Assembly: GCA_010092805.1 (NCBI GenBank)
Contig: JAADYY010000272.1
Span: 1-7,034 of the forward strand
Source of the DNA: Chloroflexota bacterium
GTDB lineage: Bacteria > Chloroflexota > Anaerolineae > Aggregatilineales > Phototrophicaceae
Reading direction: 5' to 3'
Length of the DNA: 7,034 nucleotides
Each line of letters starts with the position of its first letter. Position 1 is the stretch's first letter. Positions 1 through 6,219 of this stretch are shown piece after piece. The notes under the pieces are model-generated. The model had not been told where the DNA came from and did no database searches. It saw nothing but the letters and a program-made list of their open reading frames with translations. The translations under genes and the position numbers were made by a program.

Positions 1-20
1 ATCTGCTGACGGTTGTAGCA

Positions 21-31
21 GACAAATTGTC
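21..31. promoter_or_regulatory. Short perfect inverted repeat upstream of the binding-protein gene, possible operator
   Basis: The sequence GACAA-A-TTGTC is a perfect palindrome of 5-base arms around one central A, lying 44 bases before the start codon at 75. A second inverted repeat, TCTGCT...AGCAGA (2-22, 9-base loop), overlaps its left edge. Sugar-uptake operons are often controlled by a dimeric repressor bound at such a place. The site lacks the central CG typical of LacI-family operators, and I cannot find a convincing -35/-10 pair next to it. Short palindromes also occur by chance, so this is only a candidate. Confidence 0.25.
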
Positions 32-61
32 CATTAATGTAGCATTTTGACGAATTACTTT

Positions 62-67
62 AAGGAG
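62..67 (+). promoter_or_regulatory. Shine-Dalgarno site of the binding-protein gene
   Basis: AAGGAG lies 7 bases before the ATG at 75. This is near-ideal sequence and spacing, it fixes the start codon, and it predicts strong translation, as expected for an abundant binding protein. Confidence 0.85.
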
Positions 68-74
68 TTGAAAG

Positions 75-1409
75 ATGTTTAAGCGCTACCTTCTGGTTTT
101 TAGCCTCCTCATCCTGATGGCGGTTTCTCTCGTTGGAACCTCAGCACAGCAGGACCTCGCAGGTACACAGATTGTCGTTGTGCTGCGTTCGCTGCCAGAA
201 ACAGACTTCATCGTTGAGCGGGTGCCTGAATTTGAAGAGATGACCGGCATTGATGTAGAAATTGTCAGCTTTGCCGAACAGCAGCTCCGCGAGAAGACCG
301 TCCAGGATTTGAGCACGCTGGCCGGTGAATACGATGTCGTCGCTGTGGACAGCGTCTTCATCCCCGAATTTGCCGAGAACGGTTGGCTGCTGCCGCTCGA
401 TGACCTCATGAGCGCAGACTACGATGTCGAGGATCTGCCGGCGTCGGTGCGCGGCCTCCTGTCCCGCGACGGCAGCCTCTACGGTGTGCCCGTTTACGCC
501 GAGATCACCCACCTGATCTATCGTCGGGATCTGTTTGAGGAATACGACCTGGCGGTGCCGACCACGTTCGAGGAAATGACGGAAGTGGCGGCCTTCTTCA
601 CCGAAAATGTGGAAGGTGTTGACGGCATCGCGCTGCGCGGGCTGCGCGGCAATGGCATGAACGTCTACATCTGGTCGCAGTGGTTGCGCTCCTTCGGTGG
701 TGAATACCTGGACGAAAACTCGACCCCCATCTTCAACAATGCCGCCAGCGTCGAGGCGACACAAGCCTACGCTGATCTGTTGCAGAATTACGGCCCAAGT
801 GGTGTGGCCGGCTTCGCCTGGGACGATGTGCAAACCGCCTTCAGCACTGGCCAGGTCGCTATGGTCATTGATGCCAACAACTTCTACACACGTATTGAAG
901 ACCCGGATCGCTCGCAGGTCGCTGGCCAGATCGGTTACGCGGTTGTGCCCGCAGGGCCAGAGGGTGTCTTCCCTGGCAACTACACACTCGGGTTTGGGGT
1001 CAGCGCCATTGGTGCAACCACCGAGGCTGAACAGCTCGCTGCGGCTCGCTTCCTGGAGTGGGCGACCAGCGCTGAAATGCAAATGGCCTCGATTGACGCC
1101 GGGATCGTCAGCCAGACGCGCACTTCGGTGCTGACGAGCGAGACCTTCCAGAGCGCCTTCCCGCAGGATTGGCTGGACTCGACGATTGAATCCTGGGACA
1201 TCACTGTCCCCAACTACCGCCCGCTGTTCAACGGCTGGCGCACGATGGGTGACCGCATTGGTATCGCGGTTCAGGAAGTCATCGCTGGTGATGCCGACGC
1301 GCAAACCGCACTCGACTCGGCTGTGGAAGAAGTCAGCGGCAACTTCGAACTCCTTGGGCTGCTTGGGCAGTCACGTCCGTACACCCCGATCCATGCAGCG
1401 TCTGAATAG
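75..1409 (+). CDS. ABC importer extracellular solute-binding protein (family 1, sugar/polyol type)
   Basis: This 444-residue protein captures a solute outside the cytoplasmic membrane and delivers it to the two permeases encoded just downstream. Residues 1-24 form a signal peptide: Lys3 and Arg4, then a hydrophobic stretch at about 5-20, then TSA before QQ, which fits signal peptidase I. There is no lipobox cysteine and no cysteine anywhere in the protein. The mature part has the family-1 binding-protein layout: a first beta strand with IVVVLRSLPE (33-42), EYDVVAVDS (85-93), NGWLLPLDDL (102-111), GSLYGVPVYAE (133-143), and the late signature FAWDDVQTAFSTGQVAMVID (247-266). The 85-150 stretch and the FSTGQVAMVIDA element resemble sorbitol/mannitol binding proteins (SmoE type) as I recall them, so a polyol or sugar ligand is likely but unproven. 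Length is normal for the family. The start is supported by AAGGAG 7 bases upstream. It is the first gene of the visible operon. Confidence 0.9.
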   Translation: MFKRYLLVFSLLILMAVSLVGTSAQQDLAGTQIVVVLRSLPETDFIVERVPEFEEMTGIDVEIVSFAEQQLREKTVQDLSTLAGEYDVVAVDSVFIPEFAENGWLLPLDDLMSADYDVEDLPASVRGLLSRDGSLYGVPVYAEITHLIYRRDLFEEYDLAVPTTFEEMTEVAAFFTENVEGVDGIALRGLRGNGMNVYIWSQWLRSFGGEYLDENSTPIFNNAASVEATQAYADLLQNYGPSGVAGFAWDDVQTAFSTGQVAMVIDANNFYTRIEDPDRSQVAGQIGYAVVPAGPEGVFPGNYTLGFGVSAIGATTEAEQLAAARFLEWATSAEMQMASIDAGIVSQTRTSVLTSETFQSAFPQDWLDSTIESWDITVPNYRPLFNGWRTMGDRIGIAVQEVIAGDADAQTALDSAVEEVSGNFELLGLLGQSRPYTPIHAASE

Positions 1410-1461
1410 CGCGACAGCCGAATAGCACCAAACAGCCGCTTCACCACATCATAGACCTTTG

Positions 1462-1493
1462 GCGCTCACCCTTGATTGTTCGAGGGTGAGTGC
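1462..1493 (+). promoter_or_regulatory. Intercistronic stem-loop between binding protein and permease genes
   Basis: Bases 1462-1475 pair with 1480-1493 to give a 14-bp stem with two G-U pairs (1464/1491 and 1473/1482) and a four-base loop, TTGT. The core CTCACCCT/AGGGTGAG is perfect. The bases after it, TTATGTATTAGG, are not a continuous T run, so this is not a standard intrinsic terminator. It sits 52 bases after the binding-protein stop and ends 9 bases before the permease Shine-Dalgarno site. In known sugar-uptake operons (malE-malF is the classic case) hairpins here stabilise the upstream message or thin out read-through, giving more binding protein than permease. That role is inferred here. 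Confidence 0.65.
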
Positions 1494-1502
1494 TTATGTA
1501 TT

Positions 1503-1507
1503 AGGAG
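1503..1507 (+). promoter_or_regulatory. Shine-Dalgarno site deciding the start of the first permease
   Basis: AGGAG lies 10 bases before the ATG at 1518. The reading frame is open further upstream to a TTG at 1476, but that codon sits in the loop of the 1462-1493 hairpin and has no ribosome site of its own. The ATG at 1518 is therefore chosen. Confidence 0.75.
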
Positions 1508-1517
1508 ACACAGCATC

Positions 1518-2447
1518 ATGGCTGTGCGAGCACAAGAATTATCGGGGGGGCAGCACCCGGTGCGCAGAGCGGCGCGTGCGCAGAGTCGGCCCTGGGTGTT
1601 TCTGGTCATCCCGCTCATGGCGATGGCCATCGTCGCGTTTGTCCCCTTGTTTTACGCCATTTACATCGCAACCCACAGAATCATCCTTGCCGCGCCGGGG
1701 TTAGAACGGTCGTTTGTTGGCCTCGACAACTTTGCCCGTGTACTGAGTGCCGAACGCAGCCTCAACGCCTTTGGCGTGACGTTCAATCTGCTGGTGTTGT
1801 CGGTCGGGCTGTCGGTATTGATCGGCCTGCCGATTGCGGTGCTGATTTACAGCCATTTTCGGGCGCGGGCCTGGCTGGCCGTGCTGCTGATTATACCGAT
1901 GGCGATCCCGAAAGTGGTGGCCGCGTTGGTTTGGAACATTCTGTACAATCCGCTCATCGGTGTGATCAATTACGGGTTGAGCGTGATTGGGCTACCCGAA
2001 GTCAACTGGCTCTCGGACTCGACCAACGCACTCTTGGCCATCGCCATCGTGGATGCGTGGCAATGGGCTCCATTTGTCATCCTCATTCTGTTGGCGGGCC
2101 TGGAAGCTGTCCCTGGCAACTTCTACGAGGCGGCAGCAATTGAAGGGGCCAATCCACTTCAGATGTTCCGGCACATCACATTTCCCCTGCTGCGGCCATT
2201 CCTGACCGTCGCGGTCATCTTCCGTGCCATTGACTCGCTGCGAACATTCGATTATGTGTTCATCCTGACAAAGGGCGGGCCGGGGGTGTCAACGGAAACG
2301 GTCGATATTTACGCCTACCATATCGGCATAACGGAGAGCGGCGACATTTCGACCGCGACAGCCGCAGCATTGATCCTGCTGGTGCTGACGATCATCGGCG
2401 TGACCATCTGGGTGCGGCTCATGCGCTGGGGAGAGGAGTATTTCTAA
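1518..2447 (+). CDS. ABC importer permease, MalF/UgpA type
   Basis: This 309-residue integral membrane protein is one half of the importer channel. Numbering is from the ATG at 1518. A basic cytoplasmic N-terminus (about 1-24, with RRAARAQSR) precedes the first membrane helix (about 27-50). Further helices lie at about 87-112, 119-145, 171-193, 225-240 and 282-301, giving the usual six. The EAA loop, which docks onto the ATPase, is YEAAAIEGANPLQMFRHITF (203-222), with the conserved glycine at 210. The later motif FILTKGGPG (248-256) followed by STET and Y is typical of the MalF/UgpA family. Length is normal for a six-helix member; it lacks the large extra domain of E. coli MalF. Only one base separates its stop from the next ATG, so the two permeases are translationally coupled. 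A run of seven G at codons 9-11 (1544-1550) could be slippage-prone. Substrate is unknown, probably a sugar or polyol as for the binding protein. Confidence 0.9.
   Translation: MAVRAQELSGGQHPVRRAARAQSRPWVFLVIPLMAMAIVAFVPLFYAIYIATHRIILAAPGLERSFVGLDNFARVLSAERSLNAFGVTFNLLVLSVGLSVLIGLPIAVLIYSHFRARAWLAVLLIIPMAIPKVVAALVWNILYNPLIGVINYGLSVIGLPEVNWLSDSTNALLAIAIVDAWQWAPFVILILLAGLEAVPGNFYEAAAIEGANPLQMFRHITFPLLRPFLTVAVIFRAIDSLRTFDYVFILTKGGPGVSTETVDIYAYHIGITESGDISTATAAALILLVLTIIGVTIWVRLMRWGEEYF
2434..2438 (+). promoter_or_regulatory. Shine-Dalgarno site of the second permease, inside the first permease gene
   Basis: AGGAG lies 10 bases before the ATG at 2449 and within the last codons of the upstream gene. 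The layout AGGAG, then TAA stop, then G, then ATG is typical of coupled translation, giving similar amounts of the two permease halves. Confidence 0.75.
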
Positions 2448-2448
2448 G

Positions 2449-3282
2449 ATGACTCAACGGTTTCGCCCTGGATGGCTTGGCCGATGGCTTGGCCGAGGGA
2501 CAGTGTTTTTTTACCTGGCGGTGCTCTACTTCCCCATCTACTGGATGGTGACCATGGCGTTCAAGCGGCGGGTAGACATCACCACGCTGCCGCCAAAGAT
2601 CTTTTTCGAACCCATTCTTGACAATTTTGAGTGGCTGTTCGTGCACCAGAACCTCATGGAGCCGCTGTTACGCAGCTTTTACGTTACGACTCTGGCTGTT
2701 GGGATTGCTGTCTTGTTGGGCACGATGGCGGCTTTTGCATTGTCACGTTACCGGTGGCCCGCGCAAAATCACATCGAATTCTGGATTATCTCGACACGTA
2801 TGCTGCCGCCAGTCGCTGTTATCATCCCCTTCTACGCGATCTTCATTCAACTGCGTCTGCTGGATAACCTCAACGCGCTGGCGTTTACCTACCTCACACT
2901 GACACTTCCTCTGGTCACATGGCTGCTGTTGGGGTTCCTGCGCAGCATTCCCCGCGAGATCGATGAGGCCGCACGCATCGACGGGGCCAATTCCTGGCAG
3001 GTCTTCTGGTATGTGACCTTGCCCATTGCCCGCAGCGGCATTGCCACGGCAGCGGTGCTGGCCTTCATCTTCACCTGGGGCGAGCTATTCTTCGCCTTCA
3101 TCATCATGTCTGTCAGCATTACGACGCCGGTTGCGCTGGTCTCGCTGACTGCGGTGGGGTTGGAGGTAAAGTACGGCGAAATGGCAGCAGCCGGGACGAT
3201 TGTCGTCATCCCGTCGCTGGTGATGGCGATCCTCTTCCGTAACACGATTGTCAAAGGCTTCCGCAGTATGGCGGGTGTGTAG
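2449..3282 (+). CDS. ABC importer permease, MalG/UgpE type
   Basis: This 277-residue membrane protein is the partner half of the importer channel. Six helices are visible at about 17-37, 74-97, 110-132, 143-164, 195-218 and 245-264. The EAA loop begins at E173 (EAARIDGANSWQVFWYVTLP, 173-192), with the conserved glycine at 179. STRMLPPVAVIIPFY (115-129) is a strong family signature, and it closely matches the STKMLPPV element of polyol permeases (SmoG type) as I recall it. The gene starts one base after the upstream stop, and AGGAG 10 bases before the ATG supports the start. Length is normal. The N-terminus carries an exact four-residue duplication, WLGR-WLGR (9-16), from a tandem 12-bp repeat, followed by a T7 run in codons 19-22 (VFFY). 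No gene follows on this strand: the operon ends here without an ATPase, and no good plus-strand terminator is visible. Confidence 0.9.
   Translation: MTQRFRPGWLGRWLGRGTVFFYLAVLYFPIYWMVTMAFKRRVDITTLPPKIFFEPILDNFEWLFVHQNLMEPLLRSFYVTTLAVGIAVLLGTMAAFALSRYRWPAQNHIEFWIISTRMLPPVAVIIPFYAIFIQLRLLDNLNALAFTYLTLTLPLVTWLLLGFLRSIPREIDEAARIDGANSWQVFWYVTLPIARSGIATAAVLAFIFTWGELFFAFIIMSVSITTPVALVSLTAVGLEVKYGEMAAAGTIVVIPSLVMAILFRNTIVKGFRSMAGV
2471..2494 (+). repeat. Tandem 12-bp direct repeat (GATGGCTTGGCC x2) in the second permease gene
   Basis: GATGGCTTGGCC occurs twice back to back with no mismatch, encoding WLGR twice in frame at residues 9-16, just before the first membrane helix. The repeat also lets CTTGGCC (2476-2482) pair with GGCCGAG (2491-2497) in a 7-bp stem with an 8-base loop. 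A T7 run follows at 2506-2512. Because 12 is a multiple of three, gaining or losing a copy would not break the frame. Confidence 0.9.
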
Positions 3283-3334
3283 GCACCTTCTGGTTGGATC
3301 CGAAAGCGTTTTGCAACTTACAGATCGCATCGTG

Positions 3335-3362
3335 AAAAGGCTGGCCCGCGCCGGGGCCAGCC
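3335..3362 (-). terminator. Intrinsic terminator of the minus-strand ATPase/FtsX operon
   Basis: Bases 3339-3347 (GGCTGGCCC) pair perfectly with 3354-3362 (GGGCCAGCC) to give a 9-bp GC-rich stem with a 6-base loop. Read on the minus strand, the stem is followed directly by TTTT (3338-3335). It begins 28 bases past the stop codon of the FtsX permease gene at 3391. On the plus strand the stem is followed by CTGCGTG with no T run, so it should work poorly for the importer operon. The rest of the convergent gap, 3283-3334, holds nothing I can identify. Confidence 0.75.
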
Positions 3363-3390
3363 CTGCGTGAATGCTAACAATCAACCCATG

Positions 3391-6207
3391 TTATTCATAG
3401 CGCAGCACAGTGAGCGGTTTCTCGCCGGAGGCATCCCACGCGCTGGTAACCGCCGCGATCAAGGCCACCCCCGCGCAGAGCAGCATCAGCAAGAACGCCG
3501 TTCCAAACGGGACGGTCGATGACGGCGACTGCGTCACGGCGGCGAAAGCGACAAGCGCCACCAGCCCGAAACTGACCCCAATCAAGCCGCCGATGAAGCC
3601 GAGAATCCCATTTTCGAGCAGGATCATGCCCAGCACCCGTTCACGCTGCAAGCCGACCGATTTCATCACCGCAATCTCGTTGCGCCGTTCCATAGTGGCG
3701 AGCGCCACCGAATTCGCGATCACGACGCCACCCACGATCAAGCCGAGCGCAGCGACCATCGTCGGGAAGGCGGTGAACGCCTCCAGCACACTGCTGATCA
3801 GGCGCGTCAGAATCGAGGTTTCGATGGCGAAAATCCCCGGCACTTCGGCGAGCGCGCGGCGCAAAGCGGTCACTTGCGCATCGTCGACATCGACCAAAAT
3901 GGTCACGAGCGTCGGTGATACCGCCTCCGGGAATGACGCCGCAGGCGCATAGGCCCCGGCTCCGCTGAAGTCAATTTCGAGTGACGCCGCCCGAATGCCG
4001 ACGATCTCAAAGGTCACTTCCTCGGAGCGCGAACCGAACAGTAAGCCCTGGCTGGTGATTTCATAGGTCACGCGATCCCCGGCATTCACACCAATCCCGC
4101 TGAGGATGTCGTTGGCGGGCAGCACAAGCACCGGCTGATCCAGTTCATCGTTGGTGATGTCGCGCCCGCTGTCGAAGACGGCTTCGCTCTCGTCGAAGTT
4201 GTCGCGCGCCTGGATCGATGTCTCCAGGAAGACGGAGCTGAGGATACTCTGCTGAATCTCGCTTCGTTCCTCCTCAGTGCCATCAAAGATCGGCGGGAAG
4301 TTAATGTCGCTGTCGGTCACCAGTTGGCGCACACCCTCGCTGTTATAGGTGGTGCCCGTTTCGCTGTCGGTGTACGATGCAAGCACCGCGTTATACGCCA
4401 GCGACACCGATGTACTGTTCACCCCTTCGACACCGGCGATTATCGCCTCGACATCGTCAAGCTGGCTGAAGTTGGGCACCGAAATGATGACATTCCCGCC
4501 TGTGCCTTCCAGCGCAAACTCCAGAATGCTGCCGATGGACTGGGCAAACAGTGTGATGGTGCTGAGCGAGAACACCCCCACAGCCAACGCCAGCAGCGTG
4601 CTGGCCCCCCGGCTGCGTGCAACCAGCATTTGCCGCAGCGACACTTTCAGATCGACAAAGCCGAAACTCGGCAGGAAGCGGCCAACCAGCCAGATGATGA
4701 GCATCAGCATCAGGTAAATGATCCCCGCTGCGATAAACGCCCCAACCACGAGGCCGAACGCCGCCCCGAAGTCGCTGCCGATGATGCCCGTGACAATCGC
4801 GCTCACGCTGACGATGATGATCAGCAGCGCCAGGATCGATTGCAGGACGCCCGCACGCGGGATCGCACCCTGTGTAGGCCGCAAAACGATGTTCGGGCGC
4901 ACTTGTCCCGCTGTGAGCGTCGGCAGGAACCCAAAGACCGTCGCCACCACGACGCCCACGACAAAGCCATTGATCGCCGGGACGGGCGCGAAGACAAATG
5001 TGATCTGCGACCCGAAGATCCCCGACACCACTTCCCGCAGCGCAATGGTCGCCCCCCAACCGAGCAGCACACCCACCACACTCCCGAAGATGCCGACGAG
5101 GAGGGCTTCGGTCAAAAACAGCAGCGTGATTTGTTCGGACTGCAAGCCGTGCGTTTTCAGCACCGCCACTTCCAACATGCGGCGGCGCACGATCACCTGC
5201 ATGGTATTGATGATGCCGATGCTCCCCAGCAGCAGCGAGATCAGGCCCATGACCCCAACGAAGGTATCGATCTGCTCGGTCAATTCTTCGTTCTGGATGC
5301 GCAAATCTTCGATGGTCGTCGTCTCGAAGTAGGGGAAAGCATCGACTAGATCCGCAGCAAACGCCGTCCCCTGCGCGGGATCGGCCAGTTGGAAATAGAG
5401 GTCCTGTGCTTGGACGTCCACACCATCAAACAGTTCGACCGCCGCCCAATCGAGATAGTAGAAGCCGAACACCCCGGCAAAAAAGTCACTGAAGCCTTTG
5501 ACTTCGTTCTCGACACTCGCGATCCCCACCACGTTGAATGTGGCGCTGGAACCGTTCAGTTGCACCGCATCGCCGACGTTGAGTTCGAGCAGTTCGGCAG
5601 TCTCCTCCCCCACGACGAGATCTGTGGGGGCTTGCATCACCTCCGCCAACGACTCGCCAGCCAGGGTGGCAATGTCACTGTAGAACGGGTAGACGTTCTT
5701 GTCGATGATGACGGCCTGCAACTGTGTCGCTTGATCGCCGCTGGCGACGTTGGTGAGCGCGGTGCCCGTGCCCGAACCGGTGAATATCCCCACCAGATCA
5801 CTAGTGAAAATGCGATACGTGAAATCGATTTGCCCGGCGTAGGGGCCGCCATCGATCCAGGTTTGCAGTGCGTCAATCCCCTGGCCGGAGAGCGCATATG
5901 TGGCTACCGACTGCCCGAAAAAGCCCGCGCTGTCCTCAATTAAGCGGCCCGCTTCAACGGCTGCCGCGACAGCCTCGGCCAGGGCGGTGTCCTCCTCATC
6001 GAAGTCCACCTGCACACTGACATCGCCGCGATTGGTGTCTTGCAAATTGACTTCGAGCGTGTTGGCGATCATCAGGGCGAGCGTCTGCAAGCTGACGATG
6101 GCCGCCACACCCGCCGCAACACTCAGCAGCGCGAAAATGGTCAGCCGCCGGTTGACCCGGAGATCGTTGAAGGAGTGGGCGAGGTAGAACCGAAATTGTT
6201 CAAGCAT
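3391..6207 (-). CDS. Double-FtsX ABC transporter permease, ten-helix YbbP/LolC-like
   Basis: This 938-residue membrane protein is the permease of the ATPase encoded 12 bases upstream. Two FtsX units are visible. Unit one has helix 1 at about 22-48, an extracytoplasmic domain at about 49-312, and helices at about 313-338, 358-388 and 413-432. Two linking helices follow (about 455-477 and 481-508). Unit two has a helix at about 537-560, a second outside domain at about 561-812, and helices at about 815-838, 858-888 and 901-922. The halves share the cytoplasmic element RRMLEVAVLKTHGLQ (342-356) versus ERRNEIAVMKSVGLQ (840-854), and end alike (VRPNIVLRP, 436-444; EKPLTVLRY, 929-937). Each outside domain has a MacB-like strand pair: VGDAVQLN...VVGIA (211-230) and AGDRVTYE...IVGI (709-738). 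This family moves force across the membrane and does not import nutrients; substrate is unknown. It is longer than E. coli YbbP (about 800), mostly in the outside domains. The AGGGG overlapping the ATPase stop codon is a plausible ribosome site. Confidence 0.88.
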   Translation of the reverse strand: MLEQFRFYLAHSFNDLRVNRRLTIFALLSVAAGVAAIVSLQTLALMIANTLEVNLQDTNRGDVSVQVDFDEEDTALAEAVAAAVEAGRLIEDSAGFFGQSVATYALSGQGIDALQTWIDGGPYAGQIDFTYRIFTSDLVGIFTGSGTGTALTNVASGDQATQLQAVIIDKNVYPFYSDIATLAGESLAEVMQAPTDLVVGEETAELLELNVGDAVQLNGSSATFNVVGIASVENEVKGFSDFFAGVFGFYYLDWAAVELFDGVDVQAQDLYFQLADPAQGTAFAADLVDAFPYFETTTIEDLRIQNEELTEQIDTFVGVMGLISLLLGSIGIINTMQVIVRRRMLEVAVLKTHGLQSEQITLLFLTEALLVGIFGSVVGVLLGWGATIALREVVSGIFGSQITFVFAPVPAINGFVVGVVVATVFGFLPTLTAGQVRPNIVLRPTQGAIPRAGVLQSILALLIIIVSVSAIVTGIIGSDFGAAFGLVVGAFIAAGIIYLMLMLIIWLVGRFLPSFGFVDLKVSLRQMLVARSRGASTLLALAVGVFSLSTITLFAQSIGSILEFALEGTGGNVIISVPNFSQLDDVEAIIAGVEGVNSTSVSLAYNAVLASYTDSETGTTYNSEGVRQLVTDSDINFPPIFDGTEEERSEIQQSILSSVFLETSIQARDNFDESEAVFDSGRDITNDELDQPVLVLPANDILSGIGVNAGDRVTYEITSQGLLFGSRSEEVTFEIVGIRAASLEIDFSGAGAYAPAASFPEAVSPTLVTILVDVDDAQVTALRRALAEVPGIFAIETSILTRLISSVLEAFTAFPTMVAALGLIVGGVVIANSVALATMERRNEIAVMKSVGLQRERVLGMILLENGILGFIGGLIGVSFGLVALVAFAAVTQSPSSTVPFGTAFLLMLLCAGVALIAAVTSAWDASGEKPLTVLRYE

Positions 6208-6219
6208 CGTCGCCAGCCC

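Noticed and set aside
13..41. Possible promoter with TTGTAG and AATGTA spaced 17 bases apart
   Set aside because: The -10 box matches the consensus at too few positions and no alternative pair fits better. The real promoter may be left of the window.
141..1304. 387-codon open frame on the minus strand opposite the binding-protein gene
   Set aside because: It has no recognisable domain and a composition typical of an antisense shadow, and the plus-strand gene is well supported by its family and ribosome site.
1476..1517. Upstream TTG start adding 14 residues to the first permease
   Set aside because: The TTG lies in the loop of the intercistronic hairpin without a ribosome site. The ATG at 1518 has AGGAG upstream, and the added residues look unlike a permease N-terminus.
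2476..2512. Intrinsic terminator inside the second permease gene (stem plus T7)
   Set aside because: The eight bases between stem and T run are too many for a standard terminator, and it would cut off an intact gene. It is kept only as a finding about possible pausing.
4324..5349. Long open frame of 341 codons on the plus strand inside the FtsX permease gene
   Set aside because: Its translation is overloaded with H, R, Q and D and has no domain or membrane pattern, as expected for the antisense frame of a GC-rich gene. The minus-strand protein is a clear FtsX family member.
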